NCBI GenBank assembly: GCA_002711995.1
Contig: PASN01000014.1
Span: forward strand, 1 to 64,000
Origin: Halobacteriovoraceae bacterium
Lineage (GTDB): Bacteria > Bdellovibrionota > Bacteriovoracia > Bacteriovoracales > Bacteriovoracaceae
DNA length: 64,000 bases
Direction: 5' to 3'
Part shown: positions 1 to 7,327 of the stretch, one piece after another
Layout of the letters: each line of letters opens with the position of its first letter
Position numbering within the stretch: the stretch's first letter is position 1
The notes under the pieces: model-generated
Databases searched by the model: none
What the model saw: only the letters and a program-made list of their open reading frames with translations
What the model was told of the DNA's origin: nothing
Position numbers and translations under genes: made by a program

Positions 1-2
1 CA

Positions 3-17
3 CTAGCTATCGATTAA
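3..17 (+). other. 3' end of an exported-protein gene entering from the left
   Basis: The only trace of this gene in the window is the reading frame Leu-Ala-Ile-Asp-stop. It closely matches the last codons of the cysteine-repeat protein at 2610-3077 (Leu-Ala-Ile-Glu-stop), and the same repeat hairpin follows in both places. I infer that a paralogue of that gene lies just outside the window. Five codons are too few for certainty. Confidence 0.35.
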
Positions 18-175
18 GTCTCTGTTTAGGAAAGCAGAGACTTGAAACAAAATTCACTTCGATCACGAAAGATCGTCTTTATAATCATGGTTTGATGAAT
101 ATATTTGGAATAACACGGTTTGCGTATAAACCATTGAACATTTTTTGAAAAACAAAGAAACTGGAGTGAGCTCCG
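3..175 (+). repeat. Intergenic repeat, copy 1
   Basis: This is the first of four related copies (others at 2451, 3060 and 3674). It starts inside the last codons of an upstream gene and contains a hairpin with perfect 9-base arms at 16-24 and 35-43. Next come a GATC-acgaaa-GATC mini-hairpin and a GGTTT/AAACC hairpin. The last two blocks are in a different order from copies 2 and 3, so the copy is rearranged. Homology stops near 175, and no exported-protein gene follows. Confidence 0.75.
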
Positions 176-238
176 TTAGTTGGACAGATCTTTGGGCACT
201 TTCTAGATCCTCAATGACCAGTGGACTGGAAGAACTAC

Positions 239-919
239 TTAATGTAGGAGCTGTAGTTGTAAGACCTTGTCGACTTTATAGGTCGTGGAGTAATCTTGAT
301 TAATTAATCGGGCAAGCTCTGAGAGACTTTTCTCTTTGCCCATTATGTCTCGAAAAGAAACAATGTCGGCAGCTACTGTTTTCCTTCCTTCAACTCTTCT
401 AAGGATCTGAGGTGCTTTAATGGCCATAGACATATTCAAATACTTTTTCTTGTTATCAAGTTCAAGCTTTGAGCTTAGAAGCTTCCATTTCTTAAAGCTT
501 TCTTCAGGGATATAGGGAGCTATAGAAAAAGCCGGTTCCTCTCCTGTTCTTTTAATTTCATCGTACAAAAAATTGATTAGGCCCTTCCATTGCCCTTTAT
601 GCAAACTAGTTTGTGCCCCAAGTTCAAGGGCATGGCCTAAGAACTTTAATTCTTTTTTTGAAATCTTTGAGTTCACTATAACTCGCTTTAGCTTTGCTGG
701 TGCGAGAATATCTATAAAAGTTTTTATAAAAACCGCATAGGAGGTATACAACCTAGAGTCAATTGTTGAAAACTTGGCCCCGTCGACTATAAATTGCTCG
801 AGGTCATACCACGTTGGGGTTGTAGATTCGACTACACTTGTTGTAACAAAACCAAACCTTCGGGCAGACACCTCCCAAGATTCAAAAGGAGTTAAGTAGG
901 AACTGTGTAAATTTCTCAA
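239..919 (-). CDS. Protein with C-terminal HTH, partner of a nucleotidyltransferase
   Basis: I do not recognise a named family for this 226-residue protein. The last 30 residues (about 195-222, SLSELARLINQDYSTTYKVD) have the pattern of a winged-helix or HTH recognition segment, so it could bind DNA. It is the second gene of a minus-strand pair, and its first 38 bases overlap the upstream nucleotidyltransferase gene, which suggests translational coupling. The pair resembles toxin-antitoxin modules with an AbiEii or DUF6036-like nucleotidyltransferase, where a HTH protein is the partner and autoregulator; that role is inferred. The protein ends abruptly after the recognition helix with no obvious wing, so the 3' end may be truncated at the boundary with repeat copy 1. 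A later start inside the overlap is also possible. Confidence 0.6.
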   Translation of the reverse strand: MRNLHSSYLTPFESWEVSARRFGFVTTSVVESTTPTWYDLEQFIVDGAKFSTIDSRLYTSYAVFIKTFIDILAPAKLKRVIVNSKISKKELKFLGHALELGAQTSLHKGQWKGLINFLYDEIKRTGEEPAFSIAPYIPEESFKKWKLLSSKLELDNKKKYLNMSMAIKAPQILRRVEGRKTVAADIVSFRDIMGKEKSLSELARLINQDYSTTYKVDKVLQLQLLH

Positions 920-1433
920 TACTATCCTCCTGTTTTGTTAGTTGAGTCTTTCCATGATGAAAAACTATTGTCTCCTTAATATAGTCTACTCCTTTGACGA
1001 ATTCTTCTGCGGTAGGAGCTAAAAGCTTTAAATCATCTAAGTCCTTTTGGGCCTGTCGCATAAAGTATGCATAGACTTTCATTTTGATAATAGTCTTTCT
1101 TTTTATGATTCTAAGCTTGATATTTGAAAACCTTTCATCAGTAGTGACATCGTTTTCAATATTTTTTGGAAGAGGCTCAATGGTATCGGCCTTATCATTA
1201 ATCCAATCTTCTGGAAGTTGGAGTTTATGAGCGACTGCTCTTACAGCTTCAGTGAACCTTTGATCAGGTGTGTAACCTACAAAGTCCACATCCTCCGTAA
1301 ACCTAGAGATAGGTTCTTGATTTAAGTAGATCGCCATTGAGCCAACGATTGTAAGTTCAACATCTGTGTTCTTATGGACTAACTCTTGGTTTAAGAGTTT
1401 CAAGGCACCTAGCATTTTTTCAAAACTATTCAT
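882..1433 (-). CDS. Nucleotidyltransferase, DUF6036/AbiEii-like (putative toxin-type protein)
   Basis: This is a 183-residue protein of the polymerase-beta nucleotidyltransferase superfamily. The GS of the signature is at residues 31-32 (IVGSMAIYL), and the two metal-binding acids are Asp48 and Asp50 in the TEDVDF segment. The C-terminal MKVYAYFMRQAQKDLDDLKLL segment is the usual helix of DUF6036-like proteins. Relatives transfer nucleotides to RNA or protein targets, and several are toxins of two-gene modules; which applies here is unknown. It is the first gene of the pair, upstream of the HTH protein, the reverse of the AbiEi-AbiEii order. The ribosome site before the ATG is weak. Its flanks are repeats and an IS66 remnant, which fits an acquired module. 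Confidence 0.7.
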   Translation of the reverse strand: MNSFEKMLGALKLLNQELVHKNTDVELTIVGSMAIYLNQEPISRFTEDVDFVGYTPDQRFTEAVRAVAHKLQLPEDWINDKADTIEPLPKNIENDVTTDERFSNIKLRIIKRKTIIKMKVYAYFMRQAQKDLDDLKLLAPTAEEFVKGVDYIKETIVFHHGKTQLTKQEDSIEKFTQFLLNSF

Positions 1434-1644
1434 CTTAATACTGTATCATGATTTATGGGATAATTCCATAGGTTCTCAGATTTTTCAACGCTAAATTAGG
1501 TACTTATGGCTGGGGATTTTAAAGTAGTGCTATTAGAGGAGGAGTTATTGCACACACTAATGTTACTCCAGGATGGCCATGTATATTCGACGTCTTTTAA
1601 AAAAAATCACGTAATTGCTCAAAATCCTGTTCAATGAAAAATTG

Positions 1645-1904
1645 ATTTACTTTTGTATGTGCTTGAGCATCCGGAGGTTGAGATTCACAACAACCTTGTG
1701 GAAAGAGATATTCGAGAAAAAGTAATTAAGCAGAAGATCTCTCTTTTCAATCAAAGCTGGGAAGGTGTGAGGGCCTGGGACTTAATGCTTTCACTGGCCG
1801 GAACTTGCAAGAAAAACGGTGTGAGTTTCTTCAAATTTCTTTTAGAGCGACATAATCGACACGAAAAAATGCCATATCTTGGCCAAATAATAGCTCAATC
1901 TTAA
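1645..1904 (+). pseudogene. 3' remnant of an IS66-family transposase
   Basis: About 85 residues match the extreme C-terminus of IS66 TnpC transposases. They include the VLEHPEVEIHNNLVERDIRE segment, with the conserved N-x-x-ERDIR motif that carries the last catalytic Glu, and then the G-V-R-A-W-D and TCKKNGVSFFKFL segments. The rest of the transposase (normally about 500 residues) and the accessory orf1 and orf2 are missing. No start codon context or ribosome site fits, so this is a decayed stump. It marks past insertion between the nucleotidyltransferase module and the exported-protein genes. The stretch from 1434 to 1644 shows nothing else I can recognise. Confidence 0.8.
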
Positions 1905-2068
1905 GTCTTAAAAATCTGCACAACATTTGGGGCGCTTACAAATTCACTGTAGAATTTTTTGACACCCATATTAACAATTACAAAGCGTCTAGCGAGGAAT
2001 CACCAAAACTGGGATAATCTGATCAAGATTAAAATTAAAGATAATACTTTAATGAAAGAAAGGGCCTT

Positions 2069-2443
2069 ATGGATAAACTATTACTTGGATTAACACTTTT
2101 GGTATCAGTGCCATCTTTCGCTCTTGAATTGGACTCATTTGAAGTAAGAATAATGGGTGGTGAAGTGAAGGCTCTTCAGGAACGAGAGACCTTTTTTTCC
2201 ACAACTAAGCATTTGTTAGATACATTTTTTAATAAAAAAGAAGTGCTTGTGGATACAGACTCTTTTGAGTTTGATGTGCTACAAGGCGGCGCTGTTTCTC
2301 GCAAAGTTACTGTGAAAGGGGTCGAAAATTGCTCTGTGGAAGAAGTTGTATATAGCTATCATGCCATCCATATTACCTGTGGCGACAATGAACGCAGATC
2401 ATTTGATTATGATGCCAAAGTAAAAAAATGGTCGCCATACTAA
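2069..2443 (+). CDS. Small exported protein of unknown function
   Basis: This 124-residue protein starts with a clear Sec signal peptide (MDKLLLGLTLLVSVPSFA, likely cut after Ala18). The mature part is about 105 residues and has two cysteines, in the ENCS and ITCGD segments, that could form a disulfide. I recognise no domain. An AGAAAGG-type ribosome site precedes the ATG. The gene follows the IS66 stump and is followed directly by repeat copy 2. That copy begins with an out-of-frame vestige of the paralogous Leu-Val-Ile-Asp-stop ending, as if this gene had been placed upstream of an older gene tail. Confidence 0.7.
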   Translation: MDKLLLGLTLLVSVPSFALELDSFEVRIMGGEVKALQERETFFSTTKHLLDTFFNKKEVLVDTDSFEFDVLQGGAVSRKVTVKGVENCSVEEVVYSYHAIHITCGDNERRSFDYDAKVKKWSPY

Positions 2444-2450
2444 TGCCCTA

Positions 2451-2607
2451 GTTATCGATTAAAACTCTGGTTAGAAAAGTAGAGACTTGAAATAAATTCG
2501 ATCAGGAAAGATCGGTTTTGAAATCAGGTTTTGATGCACATTTATATAAAGGCAAAGAAACAATAAACATGGTTTGGATATATACCATTAACTTTTAAGG
2601 AACTAGA
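2451..2607 (+). repeat. Intergenic repeat, copy 2
   Basis: This matches copies 1 and 3 over the whole gap between two exported-protein genes. The order is a relic of a coding tail, a decayed CTCT/AGAG hairpin (about 2464-2489), a GATCaggaaaGATC block, a GGTTTTGATG block, a CAAAGAAAC block, and a GGTTT/ACC hairpin just before the ribosome site of the 2610 gene. Its main hairpin is less perfect than in copies 1, 3 and 4. Confidence 0.7.
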
Positions 2608-2609
2608 CT

Positions 2610-3077
2610 ATGAAAAAATTGTTACTACTTATAACCTTATCTATGAGTTTTAGCATTTACGCTGGTTGCTATAACGATATTTTGGATATCTCTAGCCTTG
2701 GTGTTGCGAACAGAGTTTGTAATAATGTTGCAGATGAGTGCTATTTAAATGCTCTTACTGATGAATCAAATAGTGCGTCTGACTCAGCTCAAATATGCCA
2801 GATGTTGAATAATGATTTGTCATTACTTGAAGGACAATGTTATTTAGAAAATAAAGACTTAGGGCATAACCCAATTGTTGTAAGAAATTGTATCAATGTT
2901 TCCGATAAATGTTATTCAACTTTACGTGAAGGTGGGTCATATTCTAAATTAGAAGCTTCTCACATCTGCCAAATGTTGAATAATGATCTATCACTACTTG
3001 AAGGTCAATGTTTTCAAAATAAAATAAATAATACACATGTTTTTATCGCTGTGAAACAGTGTCTAGCTATCGAATAA
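2610..3077 (+). CDS. Exported cysteine-rich protein with two 57-residue repeats
   Basis: This is a 155-residue protein with a signal peptide (MKKLLLLITLSMSFSIYA). The mature part is a tandem repeat of period 57: the segment ICQMLNNDLSLLEGQC occurs identically at residues 62-77 and 119-134, and the R-x-C anchors recur at 35-37, 92-94 and, as KQC, at 149-151. Each unit has four to five cysteines, which suggests disulfide-stabilised modules in the periplasm or outside the cell. An AAGGAACTAG ribosome site precedes the ATG. The last five codons lie inside repeat copy 3. The function is unknown. The near-identity of the two central segments points to a recent internal duplication or gene conversion. 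Confidence 0.75.
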   Translation: MKKLLLLITLSMSFSIYAGCYNDILDISSLGVANRVCNNVADECYLNALTDESNSASDSAQICQMLNNDLSLLEGQCYLENKDLGHNPIVVRNCINVSDKCYSTLREGGSYSKLEASHICQMLNNDLSLLEGQCFQNKINNTHVFIAVKQCLAIE

Positions 3078-3243
3078 GTCTCTGTCCAGAAAGACAGAGA
3101 CTTAAAACAAAATCCACTTCGATCACGAATGATCGTCTTTAAAATCACGGTTTGATGAACACTTTTTTGAAAGACAAAGAAACTATAAACACGGTTTTAA
3201 AATAAACCATTTGATAAAATTGAACTGGTCTAAAGGAATTTGT
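3060..3243 (+). repeat. Intergenic repeat, copy 3
   Basis: This is the best-preserved copy. It begins in the last codons of the 2610 gene. It contains a perfect 12-base-pair hairpin (arms 3075-3086 and 3093-3104, loop of six), a GATCACGAATGATC mini-hairpin, the CAAAGAAACT block and a GGTTT/AAACC hairpin before the ribosome site of the next gene. The long hairpin lacks a clear downstream T-run. It may act as a weak terminator, an RNA-stability element or a recombination site; the sequence does not decide. Confidence 0.8.
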
Positions 3244-3244
3244 T

Positions 3245-3685
3245 ATGAAGAAAATTATAGTGTTTACGTTGCTGTTTCTCACGTCTTCTCTTGGTCTCAC
3301 TCAAGTCTAGAATAACAAGTGTTATTTTGAATCAGGGAAGCCTTATGCTGGTAGGTATTCAGTTATACCTACTATCAAACTAATGAACGAAGATGGTACA
3401 CAAGTTTATTCAGGCAATTCGTATGGGGATGGAAAACTTGCCACATTTGTACTTAATAACTTTAATAGCCTCCCATGTACCTTAAAGTTCAGATCGTGTA
3501 GCCTTAAAAAAGCTGAGAATTATGATGATTTTATTTTACTTTATGTAAATGAAAAGGATTCAGAATCTTTTTCAACGTCCAAGGGACACCGTGCTAACAG
3601 TATTAATACAATTAGAAAAGTTGTAGAGTTCTTTCAAAAGCAAGGTATTTGCAAAGTTTCCGGGCTAGAATTACTAGATAACTAG
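3245..3685 (+). pseudogene. Small exported protein gene interrupted by an in-frame TAG
   Basis: The ATG at 3245 opens a signal peptide (MKKIIVFTLLFLTSSLGLTQV). Codon 22, at 3308-3310, is TAG, and the same frame then stays open to 3685. Reading through gives about 146 codons, and the mature part has cysteines at NNKCYF, LPCTL, RSCSL and GICK. One base change (CAG to TAG) would explain the break. An ATG at 3383 exists, but it has no ribosome site and would lose the signal peptide. The gene is flanked by repeat copies 3 and 4, and its last codons form the start of copy 4. I cannot tell a real mutation from a sequencing error. Confidence 0.65.
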
Positions 3686-3755
3686 TAAGTCTCTGTTTAA
3701 AAAGGCAGAGACTTGAAGGTCTCATGAAAGATTCTTCCTGATCAAGGTTTGATCT
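3674..3755 (+). repeat. Intergenic repeat, copy 4 (truncated)
   Basis: It starts in the last codons of the interrupted gene and keeps the hairpin with perfect 9-base arms (3687-3695 and 3706-3714). A diverged GATGAAAGATTC block and a GGTTTGAT block follow, and the match then ends. It closes the array; nothing similar appears in the remaining 60 kb. Confidence 0.7.
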
Positions 3756-3825
3756 ATTTTATTCCACTCTCTAACTTCCCAAGCATTTGCCTCTAAATCA
3801 AGGATGCTCCAACAGGATTGGACCT

Positions 3826-3948
3826 TTAAAATCTTCTTTCTTTGTATTGATCTGTGTCGTAAGCATCGCTTTGGTCGTACTGTTCTTGCTTCTCAGAACA
3901 GGATGAAAAGAAGCTGAGTGCTAATAAAAGAAGTAATATCGTCTTCAT
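3826..3948 (-). CDS. Very small lipoprotein (40 residues)
   Basis: The minus strand encodes a hydrophobic leader MKTILLLLLALSFFSSCSEK with a plausible lipobox ending at Cys17. A 23-residue polar tail rich in Gln, Tyr and Asp follows. The layout matches the other tiny acidic exported proteins in this window (5385-5627, 10450-10797 and 22602-22943). No strong ribosome site precedes the ATG, and the protein is very short. The leader is nevertheless typical, and no other gene occupies this gap (3756-4070). Confidence 0.5.
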   Translation of the reverse strand: MKTILLLLLALSFFSSCSEKQEQYDQSDAYDTDQYKERRF

Positions 3949-4070
3949 GTCTTAAATAAGAAGCAGCATATGTTCCAATCTAGGGTTCTGTATAAGCTTT
4001 GTTTAACTGCGCAGGCCATAGCTAACTTAATGCTTAGCCTTACGGCTTTACAAATGCTTTACTTGATCGC

Positions 4071-4769
4071 ATGAAACAACAATTAAGGTCTATTTCACCA
4101 AATATTATTCTAATACCTGTTGCCCTCGCCATAGGAGTCGCTGTGTTGTTTGGAGTCTTTAGTGAAGACTACGATATTCTACAGTTGGTAAAGAATGGCT
4201 TCTCCTACCTATTTAGAGGAGAGAGCGTCGAGACTCGAATTATAATGTCTGCTGTTCTCATTGGAATTGGCAATGGACTATTTATTCCGATGAACGCTCT
4301 GCTTTTAGCAGTTGTCTTCTTTCTGCCAGGAATGGATGGGTTTATTGCATGTATGCTTGGCGCTTTATTGGCCGCAATTATCGGGTATGCATATGGTTAT
4401 TGGTTAGATCTTTCTGTTGTCAAAAAGCGCTTTGGACAGAAATATGACCTCCTGGTCGAAGAGGTCTGCAAAGACGGACTAAAATCAGTGATCGCTCTTT
4501 GTTTTGCTCCTGTGGCCCCAAATACCGTTACAAATATTTTTGCAGGCGTTTGTAAAATTCCTCTTTGGAAGCTTCTTTTAGGAACCATTATCGGTTTCCT
4601 GCCTGGCGTAACGCTTCTTACGCTGCTTGGAAGAGAAATTAGGCACATGTTTGAAGAGCCAGGAGTCCAGACCGGAATAGCCATTGCCGGGGTGTTGCTT
4701 CTTTTAGTTGTTTCCGCCAAAATAGGGAAGCGAATAACAAAGAAGTTGGAGAGTCAAAATGGGCAATAA
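4071..4769 (+). CDS. VTT-domain (TVP38/DedA-like) membrane protein
   Basis: This 232-residue polytopic inner-membrane protein has five to six hydrophobic segments. The central part carries VTT-domain features: the GIGNGLFIPMNALLLAVVFFLPG stretch, a Gly- and Ala-rich re-entrant region (LGALLAAIIGYAYGYWL) and the FAPVAPNTVTNIFAGV segment after a soluble loop, followed by FLPGVTLLTLLGREI. VTT proteins are linked to lipid scrambling or flipping (undecaprenyl phosphate for DedA) and envelope homeostasis; the substrate here is unknown. The gene overlaps the following pyrophosphatase gene by 11 bases, so the two form an operon with coupled translation. The ribosome site is weak. Confidence 0.75.
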   Translation: MKQQLRSISPNIILIPVALAIGVAVLFGVFSEDYDILQLVKNGFSYLFRGESVETRIIMSAVLIGIGNGLFIPMNALLLAVVFFLPGMDGFIACMLGALLAAIIGYAYGYWLDLSVVKKRFGQKYDLLVEEVCKDGLKSVIALCFAPVAPNTVTNIFAGVCKIPLWKLLLGTIIGFLPGVTLLTLLGREIRHMFEEPGVQTGIAIAGVLLLLVVSAKIGKRITKKLESQNGQ

Positions 4770-5388
4770 ACTTGGTTCAAAACCCCACCCATGGCATGGG
4801 ATCAATCCTTTTGCGGATAAAGATAAGAATATACTAAACATCTATATTGAAATGGTGCCAGACGACACTGTAAAGTATGAGCTTGATAAAGAATCAGGCT
4901 ATTTGAAAGTGGATCGTCCTCAAAAGTATTCAAACATTATTCCGGCCTTATACGGTTTTGTTCCTAAAACCTACTGTGATGAAAAGGTTGCCAAACTTAG
5001 TGTGGACGCAACTGGCAGAGAAGGCCTGGAAGGGGATAAAGACCCGTTGGATATTTGTGTGCTAACTGAAAAACACATCCGTCATGGTGATGTTTTGCTT
5101 GAGGCCATTCCAATAGGTGGCTTTCGAATGCTTGATGGCGGAGAAGTGGATGATAAAGTAATAGCAGTTCTTAAAAACGATGCTGTTTATGGAAGCATCA
5201 AAGACGTTAAAGACTGTCCTGAAGGCATTATAAATAGATTAAGACACTATTTTTTAACATATAAACAAATACCGAAGACTGGTGAGACGCCAGTTGCTGA
5301 AATCACCCACTTGTATGGAGCGGACGAGGCGCTCAAAGTGCTTAACGCCTCGCTACTCGATTATTCTAATGAGTTTGAAGAAGATTAG
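4759..5388 (+). CDS. ppa: Inorganic pyrophosphatase, family I
   Basis: Hydrolyses pyrophosphate to phosphate in the cytoplasm and so drives biosynthetic reactions. The 209-residue protein has the family signature GDKDPLD at residues 92-98 with the metal-binding aspartates. Other conserved pieces are EMVP near 31-34, the KVDRPQKYSNIIPALYGFVP block (50-69) and the late DVKDCP and LRHYFLTYK segments. Its length is slightly above the usual 175-180, because of an N-terminal extension of about 20 residues. It is the second gene of an operon with the VTT protein (11-base overlap). Its stop overlaps by four bases the end of the convergent acidic lipoprotein gene. Confidence 0.93.
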   Translation: MGNKLGSKPHPWHGINPFADKDKNILNIYIEMVPDDTVKYELDKESGYLKVDRPQKYSNIIPALYGFVPKTYCDEKVAKLSVDATGREGLEGDKDPLDICVLTEKHIRHGDVLLEAIPIGGFRMLDGGEVDDKVIAVLKNDAVYGSIKDVKDCPEGIINRLRHYFLTYKQIPKTGETPVAEITHLYGADEALKVLNASLLDYSNEFEED

Positions 5389-5627
5389 TACTCTTCTTCA
5401 AGCGCGCCTTCTTCATCCAACATTGGATCTTCTTGTAGGAGTTCATCCTCCTGCATTTGTTGCTCGTCTTCAATCATCTCGTCGTCCTCTATAAGGGAGT
5501 CATCCTCAAACATGCTTTCTTGCTCTTGAATGCCCATGGTGTCGTCTTCAATTGAAGGCTCATTGTCACATGAAGCTAGTCCAAACATTCCCAATAGGGC
5601 AAGCAACCAAATAATATTCTTTTTCAT
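5385..5627 (-). CDS. Small highly acidic lipoprotein
   Basis: This 80-residue protein has a lipoprotein signal (MKKNIIWLLALLGMFGLASC, lipid Cys20). The 60-residue tail is almost entirely Glu, Asp, Gln, Met and Leu in loose repeats such as ED-D-x-x-I-E-D-D-E-M and MQEDELLQEDP. Such a tail should be disordered and strongly negative; cation binding or a spacer role is only a guess. An AAGGAGTTTGAT ribosome site precedes the ATG. The gene ends inside the last four bases of the pyrophosphatase gene. It belongs with similar small acidic exported proteins at 10450 and 22602, which also end tail to tail with metabolic or regulatory genes. Confidence 0.7.
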   Translation of the reverse strand: MKKNIIWLLALLGMFGLASCDNEPSIEDDTMGIQEQESMFEDDSLIEDDEMIEDEQQMQEDELLQEDPMLDEEGALEEEY

Positions 5628-5779
5628 ATCAAACTCCTTTTTAAGTTTCTAAAGGTCTTAAGTAGACCGAGTCGTTTTTATCTGCTGATTCACTATAAGC
5701 AAATTGACTGCCAAAGTTTGAAATTAAATTATGTAGGGCAGCAGGATTGCATCTAAATAGTGGTTTTAAGGAGAGGCCA

Positions 5780-7327
5780 ATGAGTAGAAATAGATCCACC
5801 CCCTCGCTCTGGGATATCGACATAGATCAAAAGAAAGTGTCTAACTATTTTCCAAAACTTACCTCAGATACAAATTGTGAAATTTGTATTGTGGGGGGAG
5901 GAATAACAGGCATAACTCTTGCCTATATACTTGCTAGTCAAGGTAGAGATGTGGTCCTGTTGGAGGGGGAGCATATTGGCGCTGGAGCAACTGGCGCAAC
6001 CTCAGCGCATTTAGATCCTTTGACAGATCTGAGACCTAGCGAGCTGCTGGATAGGTTTGGTGAAAAGGAATCTAAAATGATTCTAAAATCAAACTTCAAG
6101 GCCATGAATTTCATAGAGGCGCTGTCGAGAAATCATGCCCCTGGTTGTGAGTTTAAAAAAGTTCCTGGCGCTTTCATCGCTTATAATGAAGAAGATGAAA
6201 AAAAGCTTAAAAAAGAAAAAGAGGCGTGTGAGAAGCTTGAGCTTGACGCATTTTTAGAGGAGCAGGCGACCCATCCCATGGGAATAAAATCCAAGCTCAC
6301 CTTATACCTTCACGCTAGGTTCCACCCCACAAAGTATCTATTCTGCTTGGCCAAGGCCGCAAGACAAAAGGGCGCTCGAATATTTCAACAGTCCAAGGTC
6401 AGGGAGATTAAGGAAGGTAAGGCAGTCCTTGAAAATGTAAGCGCGAAAGCTCAAACATTTGTGATGGCCACCCATATGCCCTTTGGCCTGCATCCTATAA
6501 TTCAAAGTCGAGTGTATCCCTATCGCTCATATATGATATTAGCGAAATTAAAAGAAGAGTTTCCAGATGAGTTGATGTGGGATCTCCAAGAACCTTATCA
6601 TTACCTTAGAAGGGTCGGGGATGACCGCGCCAAGCATGTGCTGATTGGCGGATCAGATCACAGAACTGGCGAAAAAACTGATACCTTTAAGGCCTATGAA
6701 AAACTAAGAAATTATGCCAAGGCGAGGCTTAATGTCGAAAGCTTTGAGGCCAGCTGGTCCGGACAATTCTATCTCTCCTCCGATGGACTTCCCTATATTG
6801 GAAAAGTTTCCCCTTTGGAAAACATTTATTACGCGACAGGCTTTGAAGGAAATGGGCTTACCTTCGGAACCTTGGCGGCACAAATTATTGGGGACGATAT
6901 ATTAGGAGTGTCCAATTCTGCATCTAAGCTATACTCCCCAGGACGTTTAAATATTACAAGCTCTGGAAAACGTTTTGTAGGCCACAACATAACCACGGCC
7001 AAGGACTTTATTCTCGATCGCTTTGGTGGAGATAGAAAAAGTCCATATGATCTCAAAGTTGGAGAGGGAGAGATTCTTTTTCATAACGGAGAGCAAGTGG
7101 CCTGTTATAAAGATGAACAAAATAATGTTCACGCACTAAGTCCTGTCTGTCCTCACGCTAAGTGCCATGTGAGGTGGAATAACTCAGAAAAGTCTTGGGA
7201 TTGTCCATGCCATGGCGGACGCTTCTCAGCTACCGGAGAGTTGCTACAAGGCCCTCCAACAGAGGGATTAAAAGTAAGAGATGATGTTATAAAAGAAGAA
7301 GGGTGGGAGGATCAACCTCCCGCCTGA
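5780..7327 (+). CDS. FAD-dependent oxidoreductase with C-terminal Rieske domain
   Basis: This 515-residue fusion has two parts. Residues about 33-400 are a DAO-type flavoprotein: the dinucleotide motif CIVGGGITGITLAY, the GATGATSAH loop and the late GLPYIGKVSPLENIYYATGF segment typical of this family. Residues about 420-515 are a Rieske [2Fe-2S] domain with ligands Cys457, His459, Cys475 and His478. Similar fusions are common in bacteria, but their substrate is not well known; oxidation of an amine or amino acid with electron flow through the cluster is likely. The start at 5780 is chosen because TTTTAAGGAGAGGCCA precedes it; an upstream ATG at 5747 has no such site. It abuts the convergent helicase gene with no gap. 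Confidence 0.88.
   Translation: MSRNRSTPSLWDIDIDQKKVSNYFPKLTSDTNCEICIVGGGITGITLAYILASQGRDVVLLEGEHIGAGATGATSAHLDPLTDLRPSELLDRFGEKESKMILKSNFKAMNFIEALSRNHAPGCEFKKVPGAFIAYNEEDEKKLKKEKEACEKLELDAFLEEQATHPMGIKSKLTLYLHARFHPTKYLFCLAKAARQKGARIFQQSKVREIKEGKAVLENVSAKAQTFVMATHMPFGLHPIIQSRVYPYRSYMILAKLKEEFPDELMWDLQEPYHYLRRVGDDRAKHVLIGGSDHRTGEKTDTFKAYEKLRNYAKARLNVESFEASWSGQFYLSSDGLPYIGKVSPLENIYYATGFEGNGLTFGTLAAQIIGDDILGVSNSASKLYSPGRLNITSSGKRFVGHNITTAKDFILDRFGGDRKSPYDLKVGEGEILFHNGEQVACYKDEQNNVHALSPVCPHAKCHVRWNNSEKSWDCPCHGGRFSATGELLQGPPTEGLKVRDDVIKEEGWEDQPPA

Noticed and set aside
165-215. Possible IS3-type terminus beside repeat copy 1 (TGTCCAACTAACGGAG on the minus strand)
   Set aside because: It resembles IS ends, but no matching opposite end, target duplication or transposase remnant was found.
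1434-1644. Remaining IS66 parts upstream of the stump
   Set aside because: No frame in this stretch gives recognisable transposase sequence.
3-3755. The repeats as integron attC sites
   Set aside because: The hairpins lack the attC core sites (GTTRRRY and its complement) and bulged bases. The copies share sequence along their whole length, unlike attC sites, and the genes have their own ribosome sites. No integrase is seen.
4397-4720. Minus-strand 107-codon ORF inside the VTT gene
   Set aside because: It is a shadow of the VTT frame; its product is Ser/Thr/Pro-rich without a family match.
5641-5823. Minus-strand ORF of 60 codons overlapping the oxidoreductase start
   Set aside because: It lacks a ribosome site and covers the start of a secure gene; composition is not protein-like.
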